A DNA stretch of 64,000 nt from Streptosporangium sp. NBC_01756. GTDB taxonomy: Bacteria > Actinomycetota > Actinomycetes > Streptosporangiales > Streptosporangiaceae. The notes below the pieces were generated by a model, which was given only the letters and a program-made list of their open reading frames with translations, was not told the DNA's origin and searched no databases. Made by a program: the position numbers and the translations under genes. Below, piece by piece: positions 52,401-63,700 of this stretch. The stretch covers positions 2,356,001-2,420,000 of the forward strand of contig NZ_CP109130.1 of NCBI RefSeq assembly GCF_035917975.1, read 5' to 3'. Each line of letters opens with the position of its first letter. The stretch's first letter is position 1.

Positions 52401-54732
52401 ACGCCACCGGGATCGTCGGCGGGTGGTAGGTCAGCCCTTCGGCCACCGCCCGGAACTCCGCCAGCATCGGCTCCATCAGAACCGAATGGAACGCGTGGGA
52501 GACCTTCAACCGGGTGGTCTTACGGCCCTCGGCGGTGAACCGGGCGGCGATCTCCACCACCGCGTCCTCCACCCCCGACACCACCACCGACCGCGGCCCG
52601 TTCACCGCCGCGACACTCACCTTCTCGGTCACCAGCGGAAGCACTTCCTCCTCGGTCGCCTGGATCGCGACCATCGCCCCACCCGCCGGCAACGCCTGCA
52701 TCAACCGGCCCCGAGCCGCCACCAACCGAGCCGCATCCGACAGCGACAACACCCCCGCCACATGCGCCGCAGCCAACTCCCCGATCGAATGCCCCGCCAG
52801 ATAATCCGGCCGCACCCCCCACGACTCCACCAACCGAAACAGCGCCACCTCCACCGCGAACGTCGCCGTCTGGGTATAGACCGTCTGGTTCAGCAGGTCC
52901 GCGTCATGCCCCCACATCACCTCACGCAGCGGAACATCCAGGTACCCGTCGAGCTCGGCGAGCACCGCGTCCAACGCCTGCGCGAACACCGGGAAAGCCG
53001 CATACAGCTCCCGGCCCATCCCCAACCGCTGCGCACCCTGACCGGTGAACAGGAACGCCGTCGAACCCTTGGCCCGCGCCAACCCCCGCACCACACCCGG
53101 ACCATCGCCGGCCACCGCCGCCAGACCATCCAGCAACTCCTGCCGATCACCGGCCACCACCACCGCCCGCTGCTCCAACGCCGCCCGCGTCGTCGCCAGC
53201 GAAAACCCCAGATCACCCAGACCAAGACCCGGCCGCTCCCGCACAAAATCAACCAACCGCCGCGCCTGCGCCGCCAACGCCTCAGGACTACGCGCCGACA
53301 CCACCACCGGCACCACCGGCAACCCCGGCAGACCTGGCAGCCCTGGCAGCACCGTGCCATCAGACCCCGAGCCCGATTCCGGCTCCGGCTCGGCCGCCTC
53401 GATGATCACATGCGCGTTGGTACCGCTCAGCCCGAACGACGACACCGCCGCACGACGCGGACGATCACTCTCCGGCCACGAGACCGGCTCTCTGAGCAGC
53501 TCGACCGCGCCGGATTCCCAGTCCACCTGCCGCGTCGGTTCCTCGATGTGCAGGGTGCGGGGCAGCACTCCGTACCGGATGGCCTGGACCATCTTGATGA
53601 TGCCCGCTACCCCGGCCGCCGCCTGGGTGTGACCCATGTTCGACTTGATCGAGCCCAGCCAGAGCGGCCGGTCCTCCCGCCGGTCCTGGCCGTAGGTGGC
53701 CAGCAGCGCCTGCGCCTCGATCGGGTCGCCCAGCTTCGTCCCGGTGCCGTGCGCCTCCACCGCGTCCACGTCGGCGGGAGTGAGTCCGGCGTTGGCGAGG
53801 GCCTGGCGGATCACCCGCTGCTGCGACGGGCCGTTCGGCGTCGTCAGGCCGCTCGACGCACCGTCCTGGTTGACGGCGCTGCCGCGCACGACCGCGAGCA
53901 CCGGGTGGCCGTTGCGCCGCGCGTCCGACAGGCGTTCCAGGACCAGCATGCCGACGCCCTCGGAGCAGCCCGTCCCGTCGGCCTCGACCGAGAACGACTT
54001 GCACCGCCCGTCGGCGGCGAGGCCCCGCTGCGTACTGAAGTAGACGAACATGTCCGGCTCGGTCATCACGGTCACCCCGCCGGCCAGCGCCAGCGAGCAC
54101 TCGCCCGAGCGCAGCGCCTGCGCCGCCAGGTGCACCGCGACCAGCGAGGACGAGCAGGCCGTGTCCACCGTGACCGCGGGCCCCTCCAGACCGAGGGTGA
54201 ACGCCACCCGCCCGGTGACCAGGCTGCCGTCGCTCGTGCCGAACCCGTAGTCGTGGTACATCACCCCGGCGTAGACGCCGGTCCTGCTGCCCTTGAGCGA
54301 GGCCGGGTCGATGCCCGCCCGCTCGACGGCCTCCCACGACGCTTCCAGCAGCAGCCGCTGCTGGGGGTCCATCCCGAGCGCCTCGCGGGGGGAGATGCCG
54401 AAGAAGTCGGGGTCGAACTCGGCCGCGTCGTAGAGGAAGCCCCCTTCGCGGGCGATGCTCTTGCCCGGCTTGCCCGGTTCGGGGTCATACAGCCCGTCGA
54501 GGTCCCAGCCGCGGTCACCGGGGAACCCCGAGACCGCGTCCACCCCGTCGGCCACCAGCCGCCACAGGTCCTCCGGCGAGCTGACCCCGCCCGGATAGCG
54601 GCAGGCCATGCCCACGACCGCGATCGGCTCGCCGGCCGCCGCGACGAGTTTGCTGTTCTGGCCGCGCAGCCGCTCGTTCTCGAGCATGGCCGCGCGGAGC
54701 GCCTCGACTATCTGGTCTACTGATGCGTTCAC
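49435..54732 (-). CDS. Type I PKS, one module: KS-AT-DH-KR-ACP
   Basis: The 1765-aa single extension module has an N-terminal docking coiled coil (~1-32) and a KS with [14 protein letters not shown] (~191), [12 protein letters not shown] and KSNMGHTQ. The AT has [11 protein letters not shown] (~648) and SHAFHS (~745), so malonyl-CoA is predicted. The DH (~912-1180) shows [12 protein letters not shown] and [10 protein letters not shown], the KR (~1390-1560) shows [11 protein letters not shown] with Ser in LLSSAGG and Tyr in GYSAAN, and the ACP has [12 protein letters not shown] (~1690). It would add two carbons and leave a C=C bond. The C-terminus ([20 protein letters not shown]) is a docking tail, and there is no thioesterase, so another PKS acts after it. 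GTG start at 54732, 15 bases after the previous PKS stop. Confidence 0.95.
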   Translation of the reverse strand: MNASVDQIVEALRAAMLENERLRGQNSKLVAAAGEPIAVVGMACRYPGGVSSPEDLWRLVADGVDAVSGFPGDRGWDLDGLYDPEPGKPGKSIAREGGFLYDAAEFDPDFFGISPREALGMDPQQRLLLEASWEAVERAGIDPASLKGSRTGVYAGVMYHDYGFGTSDGSLVTGRVAFTLGLEGPAVTVDTACSSSLVAVHLAAQALRSGECSLALAGGVTVMTEPDMFVYFSTQRGLAADGRCKSFSVEADGTGCSEGVGMLVLERLSDARRNGHPVLAVVRGSAVNQDGASSGLTTPNGPSQQRVIRQALANAGLTPADVDAVEAHGTGTKLGDPIEAQALLATYGQDRREDRPLWLGSIKSNMGHTQAAAGVAGIIKMVQAIRYGVLPRTLHIEEPTRQVDWESGAVELLREPVSWPESDRPRRAAVSSFGLSGTNAHVIIEAAEPEPESGSGSDGTVLPGLPGLPGLPVVPVVVSARSPEALAAQARRLVDFVRERPGLGLGDLGFSLATTRAALEQRAVVVAGDRQELLDGLAAVAGDGPGVVRGLARAKGSTAFLFTGQGAQRLGMGRELYAAFPVFAQALDAVLAELDGYLDVPLREVMWGHDADLLNQTVYTQTATFAVEVALFRLVESWGVRPDYLAGHSIGELAAAHVAGVLSLSDAARLVAARGRLMQALPAGGAMVAIQATEEEVLPLVTEKVSVAAVNGPRSVVVSGVEDAVVEIAARFTAEGRKTTRLKVSHAFHSVLMEPMLAEFRAVAEGLTYHPPTIPVALAEVQDPEYWVRHVRDAVRFTDRVAWLAERGVARFVEVGPDGVLTALTQQIVDPDAVTVVSGLRKGRGEAATLLGALARLYVGGVRVDWGAFYAGFGVGRVDLPTYAFQRRPYWVISQTTGRATDHGQQPAEHPLLSAVVALPDTDGAVLTGRLSLEGQQWIADHDVLGSLLLPGTGFLELALRAGAQTGCEVVEELTLQAPLVLPERGGIALQVAVGGPDDSGRRLLRIYSRDEEAPSDVPWTLHGDGVLAPGDPAPSFDLRAWPPEGATELDVRDAYDLLLQQGYGYGPMFQGLTAAWKSGDEVFAEVTLPERGYEEAGRFGVHPALLDSSMHALSVAAQAPGEPTDERTLLPFSWAGASLHAAGATGLRVHLSWLNENIVSMRLADLSGAPVASVESLTFREVSAEQLGASRRHEPVFGVEWVSPGDLPAEAGPSWVVAGVDEFGLDADAYPDLATLGRAVAAGAEVPDAVVVEAATPSGDVLSGVRSALGGVLGAIQEWLADERFATSRLVVVTRGAVDDGDDVDVRQAPVWGLVRAAQAENPGRFVLVDVDGTEESARALPGVIALAEPEVAVRRGEPRVPRLTRAAVTASGTPDWGTGTVLVTGGTGGIGALVARHLVTEHGVRRLLLTSRSGQNAPGATELREELAGFGAEVEIAACDVADRDALAGLLGTVPSLTGVVHVAGLVDNGLVGSWTPERVDAVLAPKADAAWHLHELTADLDLSAFVLLSSAGGMVLAAGQAGYSAANVFLDALAVHRRARGLPATSLAFGAWAVKTGMSRWLSDTDLARMRRQGLPAFTAQEALAAFDAALHADRAVTVPMRVDAAALRTRADEIPALLRGLVRLPARQAAAAGTAGGTDVMRRLADMPAAERDRALLEIVRSHTAAVLGHDRPEAVDVDRGFLDMGFDSLSALELRNRMVAVTGRRLIPMLVFDYPSVSAVAGHLRAELFDKGKPVIDDDLIDVSAAELFDILDNELETSE

Positions 54733-54747
54733 GGGTCAGCCTCTCGC

Positions 54748-57700
54748 TCAGTTGGAGTCGCCGGTCGCGAGGGCCGCGCGGACGAGGTCATCGATCGCCA
54801 TGTTCCTGATCGCGTCGCTCTGGTCGGCGGCCGGTCGACTCGGCTGGGCCTGGTCTGGTGTGGCGAGTCCGAGGAGCGCGTCAAGCAGCCCGGCCTCGCG
54901 CAACCTGGTGATCGGGATCCCCTCGATGGCCGCGCGGATCTCGCTCTCCTCCATGTCCACGGCCGGCGCGTCCTCGATGTCGGGCAGGAGCTCGGCGAGC
55001 AGGAAGGCGGCCAGCGCGGACGGGTTGGGGTAGTCGAACATCAGCGTCGCGGGCAGCCGGAGCCCGGTGGCGGTCTGCAGCCGGTTGCGCAGCTCGATCC
55101 CGGCCAGCGAGTCGAGTCCCATCTCGGTGAACCCGCGGTCGGGCTCGATCGCGTCGGGCTCGTCGTGGCGCACCGCCGCGACGTGCGTCCGGACCAGGTC
55201 GAGCAGGACCCTGTCCCGCTCGGCCCGGCCGAGCCCGGCGAGACGCTGCTCCAGCGGCACCGGGCTCGCGGAGGCCGCGGCCTGGGGCGCCCGCCGGGGT
55301 GCGGACCGCGTAGGACGGCGGCTGTTCGTCCGGACTATGTCGCGGAACATGGCGGACACCTCGGCTCCCGAGGCGGCGAGCTTCTCCGCGTCCAGCCGCA
55401 TCGGGACCAGTAGCGCCTCGCCGAGACCGACGGCCTCGTCGAAGAGCACCAGCCCCTCGGCCGACGAGATCGGCGGCATGCCCTGCCCGGCCATCCGCTG
55501 CTCCTCCGTCCCGGCGTCGACCGCCGTCCCGCCGAGCCCGGTCTGCGTCGTCCACAGTCCGTAGGCCAGTGCGGTGGCCGGGAGACCCGCGGCCCGGCGC
55601 TGCCAGGCCAGCGCGTCGCCGAACCTGTTGGCCGCCCCGTAGTTCGCCTGGCCCGCCCCCATCACCAGTCCGGAGACGGAGGAGAACAGCACGAACGCCG
55701 ACAGGTCGAGGCCGGCGGTCAGCTCGTGCAGGTTCCAGGCGCCCGCGACCTTGGGGGCGAGGACGTCGTCGAACTGCCGGGAGGTGAGCGATTCGAGCAA
55801 GCCGTTGTCCATGACGCCGGCGGCGTGCACCACGCCGCGCAGCGGGTGCGCGTCCGGGATCGACGCCAGCGTCTCCGCCAGGGCGTCCCGGTCGGCGACG
55901 TCGCACGCGGCCACGGTGACGCTCGCACCCAGCCCGCCCAGTTCCTCGCGCAGCTCCGCGACCCCGGCGGCGTCGGGGCCCCGGCGGCTGGTCAGCAGCA
56001 GATGCCTGACTCCGTGCACGGACACGAGGTGCCGGGCCACCAGGGCGCCCAGTCCGCTCGTCCCCCCGGTGACCAGGACCGTGCCCGAACCGTCCCACGG
56101 CGCGGCGCTCTCCACGTCGCTCGCCGGCACCCCGGCCAGGCGCGGCACCCGTACGTCGATGCCACGCACCGCGATCTCCGGTTCGCCGAGTGAGGGCAGG
56201 TAGGACGGCATCCGGTCGTCGTCGAGGTCCACCAGCAGGAACCGGCCGGGGTTCTCCGCCTGGGCGCCGCGGACCAGGCCCCACACCGGCGCGAGCCGTA
56301 CGTCGACCTCGTCCTCCTCCGCCACGCCGACGGCGCCACGGGTGACGACCACCAGCCGGGATGAGGCGAACCGCGGTTCGGCGAGCCAGGACTTCAGTGT
56401 GCCGAGCACCCGGTCCAGCACCGAGCGCACGGCCGCGGACATCTCGCCGGCGGGCGCGGGGCAGGGCAACGCCACCAGTTCCGGTACGGCGGCGCCGCCG
56501 TCGACGGCTGTGACCAGCGCGTCGAGGTCCGGGAACACGGCCGCGCCGTCGAGGCCGAGGCCGTCGGTGCCGAGCACCGCCCAGACGCCGGGCGCGGCCT
56601 CCGCGGCGGTGCCGACCGGCAGGTGGCTCCAGCCGACCTGGTACAGCGACTCCCGCTGCCTGGTGCCCGTGGAGGCCGCCGCCGCGGCGGCGATCCTGTC
56701 CGGTGTGACGGGCCGGACCACCAGCGACTCCACGGTCGCGACGGGCGCGCCCGTGCTGTCTGCGAGTTCCAGCCGCACCGAGTCCGGCCCGATGCCGGTG
56801 ATCCGTACCCGCATCCGCGGCGCGCCGCCGGAGTGCAGGGTGACGCCGGTCCAGGCGAAGGGGAGCTGCGAGGCTCCGATGTCCTGCGGCATGCGCCCGC
56901 CGAGGAAGTCGGTGGCGCTCAGCGCGGCGTCGAGCAGCGACGGGTGCACGCGGAACTCGGCCGCGTCGGTCCACGCCTCGTCGGGGAGCGCGACCTCGGC
57001 GAAGACCTCCTCACCCCGCCGCCAGACCGAGCGCAGGCCGCGGAACATCGGGCCGTAGTGGTAGCCCTGGCTGGTGAGGTAGTCGTAGACGTCGCTGATG
57101 TCCACCGCCTCGGACCCGGCGGGCGGCCAGACGCCGGACCCGAGCTGGAACGACGCGGGGGTCACCGGCGTGTCCTCTCCGGCGGCCAGGACACCCGACG
57201 CGTGCCGGGTCCACGGCACATGCGGTGGCGCGTCCTCCACTCTGGAGTACACCGTCAGGGGGCGCCTGCCGGAGCCGTCCGCCTCGCCGACGACGACCTG
57301 GATCGCGGTGCCGCCGGTCTCGGTGAGCGTCATCAGCGCCTCGATCGTGAGCTCCTCGACCAGGTCGCAGCCCACCTCCTCACCGGCACGCAGCGCCAGC
57401 TCCACATATCCGGTGCCGGGCAGCAGGAGGGTGCCCTGCACGGCGTGGTCGGCCAGCCACGTCTGCGTGTCGATGGCCAGCCGGCCGGTGAGCACCACGC
57501 CGCCCGCCTCCGGTGCGGCGACCACCGCGCTCAGCAGCGGGTGCTCCGCCGCCTGCTGGCCGCTCATGACCACGTCGCCGCCGGTGGTGGGCGGGGCGTC
57601 CAGCCAGTAGCGGCGCTTCTCGAACGCGTACGTCGGCAGTTCGACCCGGCCGGGGCGCCATCCGGCGAAGAACCTCCCCCAGTCGGGGCTCGCGCCCGTC

Positions 57701-60700
57701 CCGTGCAGCCGGGCGACCGCGGTGACCGCGGTCTCGGCCTCCGGCCTGTCCCGGCGCAGCACGGGAACCAGCGTCCGGCCGGACCCGGTGAGGCAGTTCT
57801 CGGCCATCGCGGTGAGCACGCCGTCGGGGCCCAGCTCGACGAACCAGGTCACCCCTTCCGACTCCAGGTGGCGCACGCCGTCGGCGAAGCGGACCGCCTC
57901 ACGCACGTGCCGCACCCAGTAGTCCGCGTCCTGCGTCTCGGCCAGGCCGCCGGTCAGGTTGGACACCACGCGGATCCTCGGCTCGTGGTAGGCGAGCCGC
58001 CGGGCGACGTTGCCGAACTCCTCCAGCATCGGCTCCATCAGCACCGAGTGGAACGCGTGCGAGACCCGCAGCCGGGTGGTCTTGCGGCCCTCGGCGGTCA
58101 GCCGTGCCGCGATCTCCTCGACCACGTCCGCCACCCCGGACACGACCACCGAGCGCGGCCCGTTCACCGCCGCGATACTCACCCGATCGGTCACCAGCGG
58201 CAGGACCTCCTCCTCGGTCGCCTGCACCGCGATCATCGCGCCCCCCTGCGGAAGCGCCTGCATCAACCGGCCGCGAGCCGCCACCAGGGTGCAGGCGTCC
58301 GGCAGGGACAGCACCCCCGCCACATGGGACGCCGCCAACTCCCCGATGGAGTGGCCCATCACGACGTCGGGGGCCAGCCCCCACGACTCGACGAGCCGGA
58401 ACAGCGCGACCTCGACCGCGAACAGTCCGGCCTGGGTGTACACCGTCTGGTTCAGCAGGTCGGCGTCCTGCCCCCACATCACCTCGCGCAACGGCTGCGG
58501 GAGATGCGGGTCCAGGTGTCCGCACACGGTGTCCAGCGCGTCGGCGAACACCGGGAAGGTCTCGTACAGCTCCCGGCCCATGCCCAGCCGCTGCGCGCCC
58601 TGGCCGGTGAACAGGAACGCGGTCAGCCCCGTGGCGGAGGCCGACCCCCGCACCACGTCCGCCGGTTCCTCGTCCCGTGCGAGCGCGGTGAGCGCGCGCA
58701 GTGCGGCCTCGTGGTCGGAGGCGAGCACCACCGCGCGGTGCTCCAGCGCGGCCCGGGTCGTCGCCAGCGAGAAGCCGACGTCGACCAGTCGCGAGCCGGG
58801 GTCCGCGGTGAGGTGCTCCCGCAGCCGTTCCGCCTGCGCGGGCAGGGCCTTCGCGGTCTTCGCCGACAGCACCAGCGGCACGAGCGGCGGTTCCGGTACG
58901 GCGTCCGCCGGCTCGGTGTGGTCCGCCCGGGGCGCCTGCTCGACGATCACGTGCGCGTTGGTGCCGCTCAGCCCGAACGACGAGACGCCGGCCCGCCTCG
59001 GGTGGCCGTTCTCCGGCCACGAGACCGCCTCGGTGAGCAGCTTCACGTTGCCCGCCGACCAGTCCACCTGCGGCGACGGCTCCTCGGCGTACAGGGTGGG
59101 AGGCAGCGTCCCGTTCCGGATGGCCTCGACCATCTTGATCACACCGGCCACGCCCGCCGCCGCCTGCGCGTGTCCCATGTTCGACTTGATCGACCCCAGC
59201 CAGAGCGGCCGGTCCTCGGGCCGGTCCTGACCGTAGGTGGCCAGCAGCGCCTGCGCCTCGATCGGGTCACCCAGCCGGGTGCCGGTGCCGTGCGCCTCCA
59301 CCGCGTCCACCTCGGAGGTCGTCAGCCCGGAGGCGGCCAGCGCCCGCTGGATCACCCGCTGCTGGGACGGCCCGTTGGGAGCCGTCAGCCCGTTCGACGC
59401 GCCGTCCTGGTTGATCGCCGAGCCGCGCACGACGGCCAGCACGGGGTGGCCGTTGCGCTCCGCGTCCGACAGCCGTTCGAGCAGCAGGACGCCGATGCCC
59501 TCGCTCCAGCCCGTGCCGTCCGCCCCGGAGCCGAACGACCTGCAACGGCCGTCCGCCGACAGGCCGCGCTGGCGGCTGAAGTCCACGAACACATCCGGCG
59601 TCGGCAGCACCGTCACGCCGCCTGCGAGCGCCATGGAGATCTCGTTCTGGCGCAGCGCCTGGCAGGCCAGGTGGATGGCCACCAGCGAGGACGAGCAGGC
59701 CGTGTCCACGGTGACCGCGGGGCCTTCGAGGCCGAGCGTGTAGGCGACCCGTCCCGAGGCGATGCTCGCCGCGCTGCCGTTGCTGAGGTAGCCGGCCAGA
59801 TCGTCCGGCACACTCGACAGCCGGCTGCCGTACTCGTGGTACATCACACCCGCGTAGACACCGGTCTGGCTGCCGCGCATCGACTCGGGGTCGATCCCGC
59901 CCAGCTCGAACGCCTCCCATGCCGCCTGGAGCAGCAACCGCTGCTGCGGGTCCATGGCCAGCGCCTCGCGCGGCATGATGCCGAAGAACTCGGGGTCGAA
60001 CTCCGTCGCGTCGTGCAGGAACCCACCGCGGCGCGCGTAGGTCTTGCCCGGTGTGCCGGGCTCGGGGTCGTAGACGCCGTCGACGTCCCAGCCGCGGTCG
60101 GCGGGGAAGTCCGAGGTCGCGTCCACCCCGTCGGCCACCAGCCGCCACAGGTCCTCCGCGGAGCGCACGCCGCCGGGGAACCGGCAGCTGATCGCGACGA
60201 TCGCGATCGGCTCGTCCGGCGACACCGTGGCGGTCGTCGTGGCGGCCGGCGCAGGTGCCGTGACGGCCACGCCGGAGAGCTTCGTCTTGAGGTAATCGGC
60301 AGCCGCACGGGTGGTCGGGTAGTCGAACACCAGTGTGGCGGGCAGCTGCAGGCCGGTGGCCGACCTCAGCGCGTTGCGCAGTTCCACTGCGGCCAGCGAG
60401 TCGAACCCGAGCTCCTTGAAAGCCCGGTCGGGACCGACCGCTCCGGCATCGGCGTGGCCCAGCACGGTCGCGACGTGGGCGCGCACCAGTTCCAGCAGCG
60501 CGCGGTCGCGCTCCGCCTCGGTGAGCCCGGCGAGCCGGCGTGCCAGCGCGTCGCCCTCCCCTTCCTGGCCCGCGCCGCTCGCCATCCGGCGGGCCGGGCC
60601 GCGCACGAGTCCGCGCAGCAGCGCGGGGATCTCGTCGGCCCTGGCCCGGAGGGTGGCCTGGTCCACGTTGACGGACACCACCGCGGCCTCTCCGGTGGCG

Positions 60701-63700
60701 AGCGCCGCGTCGAACGACGCCAGTCCCTCTGCCACGGTCAGCGCGGGCAGCCCCAGGCGCCGCATCCGGTCCAGGTCGGAGCCGGTCAGCTCGCCACCGA
60801 GGCCGGTGTTCACCTCCCAGAGGCCGAAGGCCATCGCGGTCGCGGGCAACCCCGACGCCCTGCGATGCGCCGCCAACCCGTCCAGGAACACATTCGCCGC
60901 CGCATAATTGCCCTGCCCCGCGGCCAGCACCAGACCACCCGCCGAAGAGAACAACACGAACGCCGACAACCCCAGATCCGCCGTCAACTCATGCAGATGC
61001 CACGCCGCGTCCGCCTTCGGCGCCAGCACCGCATCCAACCGCTCCGCCGTCAGCGCACCGACCAGGCCGTTGTCAGCCACCCCCGCCGCATGCACCACAC
61101 CGGTCAACGAACCGATCCCCGCCACCAACTCCGCGAGCGCATCCCGGTCGGCCACATCACACGCCGCGACCGTGACCTCGGCACCCAACCCGGACAGCTC
61201 CCGCTGCAACTCCACCGCACCCGGAGCAGCCAGCCCCCGACGACTGGTCAGCACCAACTCCCGCACCCCGTGCTCCACCACCAGATGACGAGCCACCAAA
61301 GCACCCAGACCACCCGTACCACCCGTGACCAGCACCGCACCCGTCCCCCAGTCCGGGACCGCCGCCGTCACCGCCACCCTGCTCAGACGCGGCACCCGCA
61401 CCTCACCCCGGCGCACCGCCAGCTCGGGCTCCCCCGAGCCGGCGATCCGGGGCAGGACCCGGGCGGAGTCCTCCGTCCCGTCGACGTCGACGAGCACGAT
61501 CCGGCCGGGGTTCTCCGCCTGAGCCGCACGGACCAGACCCCACACCGGCGCCTGCCGTACGTCGACGTCCTCGTCCGGCTCCACCGCGACCGCACCCCGG
61601 GTCACCACCACCAACCGCGAAGCGGCGAACCGCTCCTCGGCCAGCCAGCCCTGGATCGCCGCCAGCGCGTGACCGCCCACCGTACGCACATCGGACAGGA
61701 CCTCACCCGACGGCGCAGCACACTCCACAACCACCACCCCGGGCACCACACCACCCAGCGAGGACAGCTCCTCACCCGCCCCGACCACGACCCAGCCATC
61801 CGCCTGAGCCGTGGGTGCGGCTATCTCGGTCCAGTCCACCTTGAACGGTGACCGGCGCTGATCGCCCTGCGCGGCGTTGAGCTGTTCGGCCGAGACGGGC
61901 AACGAGACCAGCGAGCCGACCGACAGCACCGGCCGGCCGGTCGCGTCGGCCACGTCGATGGCGGAGACCTCCTCGCCGCGGATCCGGCGGATGCGTACCC
62001 GCAGCTCGGTCGCCCCCGCCGCGTGCAGGGTCACCCCGGCCCAGGTGAAGGGCAGCAGGGTCCGGCCCGCCTCGGCGAGCAGGTCGGCGTGCATCGCCGT
62101 GTCCAGCAGCGCCGGGTGCAGCCCGAACCGCCGGGCCTCGTCGTGTGCCTCTTCGGGGAGGGCGACCTCGGCGAACACGTCGTCGCCCGACTTCCAGGCC
62201 GCCTTCAGCCCCTGGAACAGCGGCCCGTAGCCGTAGCCCCGGGCGGCCAGGTGCTCATAGGCGCCCTCGACCTCGATCGCGGTCGCGCCACGCGGCGGCC
62301 ACTGTGCCAGGTCGAAGGTGGGAACCTCCGCGTCGCGGGCGAGGGCACCGGTAGCGTGCCGGGTCCACGGGCGGTCCCCTTCGTCATCCCTGGAGTAGAT
62401 GTTGATCGGTCGCAGGCCCGTCGTGTCCGGCTCGCCGACGACGACCTGCAGGGCGAGGCCGCCGCGCTCGGGCAGCACCAGCGGCGCCTCCAGGGTCAGC
62501 TCGTCGATGCGCCCGCAGCCCACCTGGTCGCCCGCCCGCGCCGCCAGCTCGACGAATCCGGTGCCGGGCAGCAGGATCCGGCCGAGCACGCCGTGGTCGG
62601 CGATCCACGCCTGGGCGTCCAGCGACAGGCGCCCGGTCAGCACCACTCCGCCCGAGTCCGGGGCCACGAGTGCGGCGCTGAGCAGCGGGTGCTCGACCGG
62701 CTCCAGGCCGGCCGAGCCGACGTCGCCGGTCTGCCTGCCCGAGACGTCCAGCCAGTACCTCTTCCGTTGGAAGGCGTAGGTGGGCAGGTCGATCCCGGTG
62801 ACGGCGGCTCCGGAGAAGAAGGCCTTCCAATCGAGCGCGATGCCACGGGCATAGGCCCGGCCCAGCGCCGAAAGCAACTCACGCCGCTCGTCACGGCCCC
62901 GACGCAGCACGGAGACGAACGCCATACCGTCCTCATCGGCGACGCCACCGGCGGCCATCGCCGACAACACCGCGTCCGGACCCAGCTCGACGAACGTCAC
63001 GGCCCCGCGCTCCGCCAGCCACGCCACCCGATCGGTGAACCGGACCGCGTCCCGCACATGCCGCACCCAGTACTCCGGGTCCCGCACCTCCGCCAGAGCG
63101 ATCGGGACCGTCGGCGGGTGGTAGGTCAGCCCTTCGGCGACCTGCCGGAACTCGGCCAGCATCGGCTCCATCAACACCGAGTGGAACGCGTGGGAGACCT
63201 TCAACCGGGTGGTCTTACGGCCCTCGGCGGCGAACCGGGCGGCGATCTCCACCACCGCGTCCTCCACCCCCGACACCACCACCGACCGCGGACCGTTCAC
63301 CGCCGCGACACTCACCCGCTCGGTCACCAGCGGAAGCACTTCCTCCTCGGTCGCCTGAATCGCGACCATCGCCCCACCCGCCGGGAGCGCCTGCATCAAC
63401 CGGCCCCGAGCCGCCACCAACCGAGCCGCATCCGACAGCGACAACACCCCGGCGACATGCGCCGCGGCCAACTCCCCGATGGAATGCCCGGCCAGGTAGT
63501 CCGGCCGCACCCCCCACGATTCGACGAGCCGATACAGCGCCACCTCAACCGCGAACGTCGCCGTCTGAGTGAACACCGTCTGGTTCAGCAGCTCCGCGTC
63601 ATGCCCCCACATCACCTCACGCAGCGGGAGATCCAGGTGCCCGTCGAGCTCGGCCAGCACCGCGTCCAACACGTCGGCGAACACCGGGAAGGCCTCGTAC

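Noticed and set aside
49435-54732. Terminal thioesterase at the end of the last PKS gene in transcription order
   Set aside because: After the ACP there is only a ~50-residue docking-type tail; no GHSxG motif or hydrolase fold.
56623-61851. A 1742-codon open frame on the plus strand opposite the PKS gene
   Set aside because: It is a GC-driven antisense shadow: Arg/Pro/Gly/His-rich, no ribosome binding site, no domains, and the opposite strand encodes canonical PKS domains.
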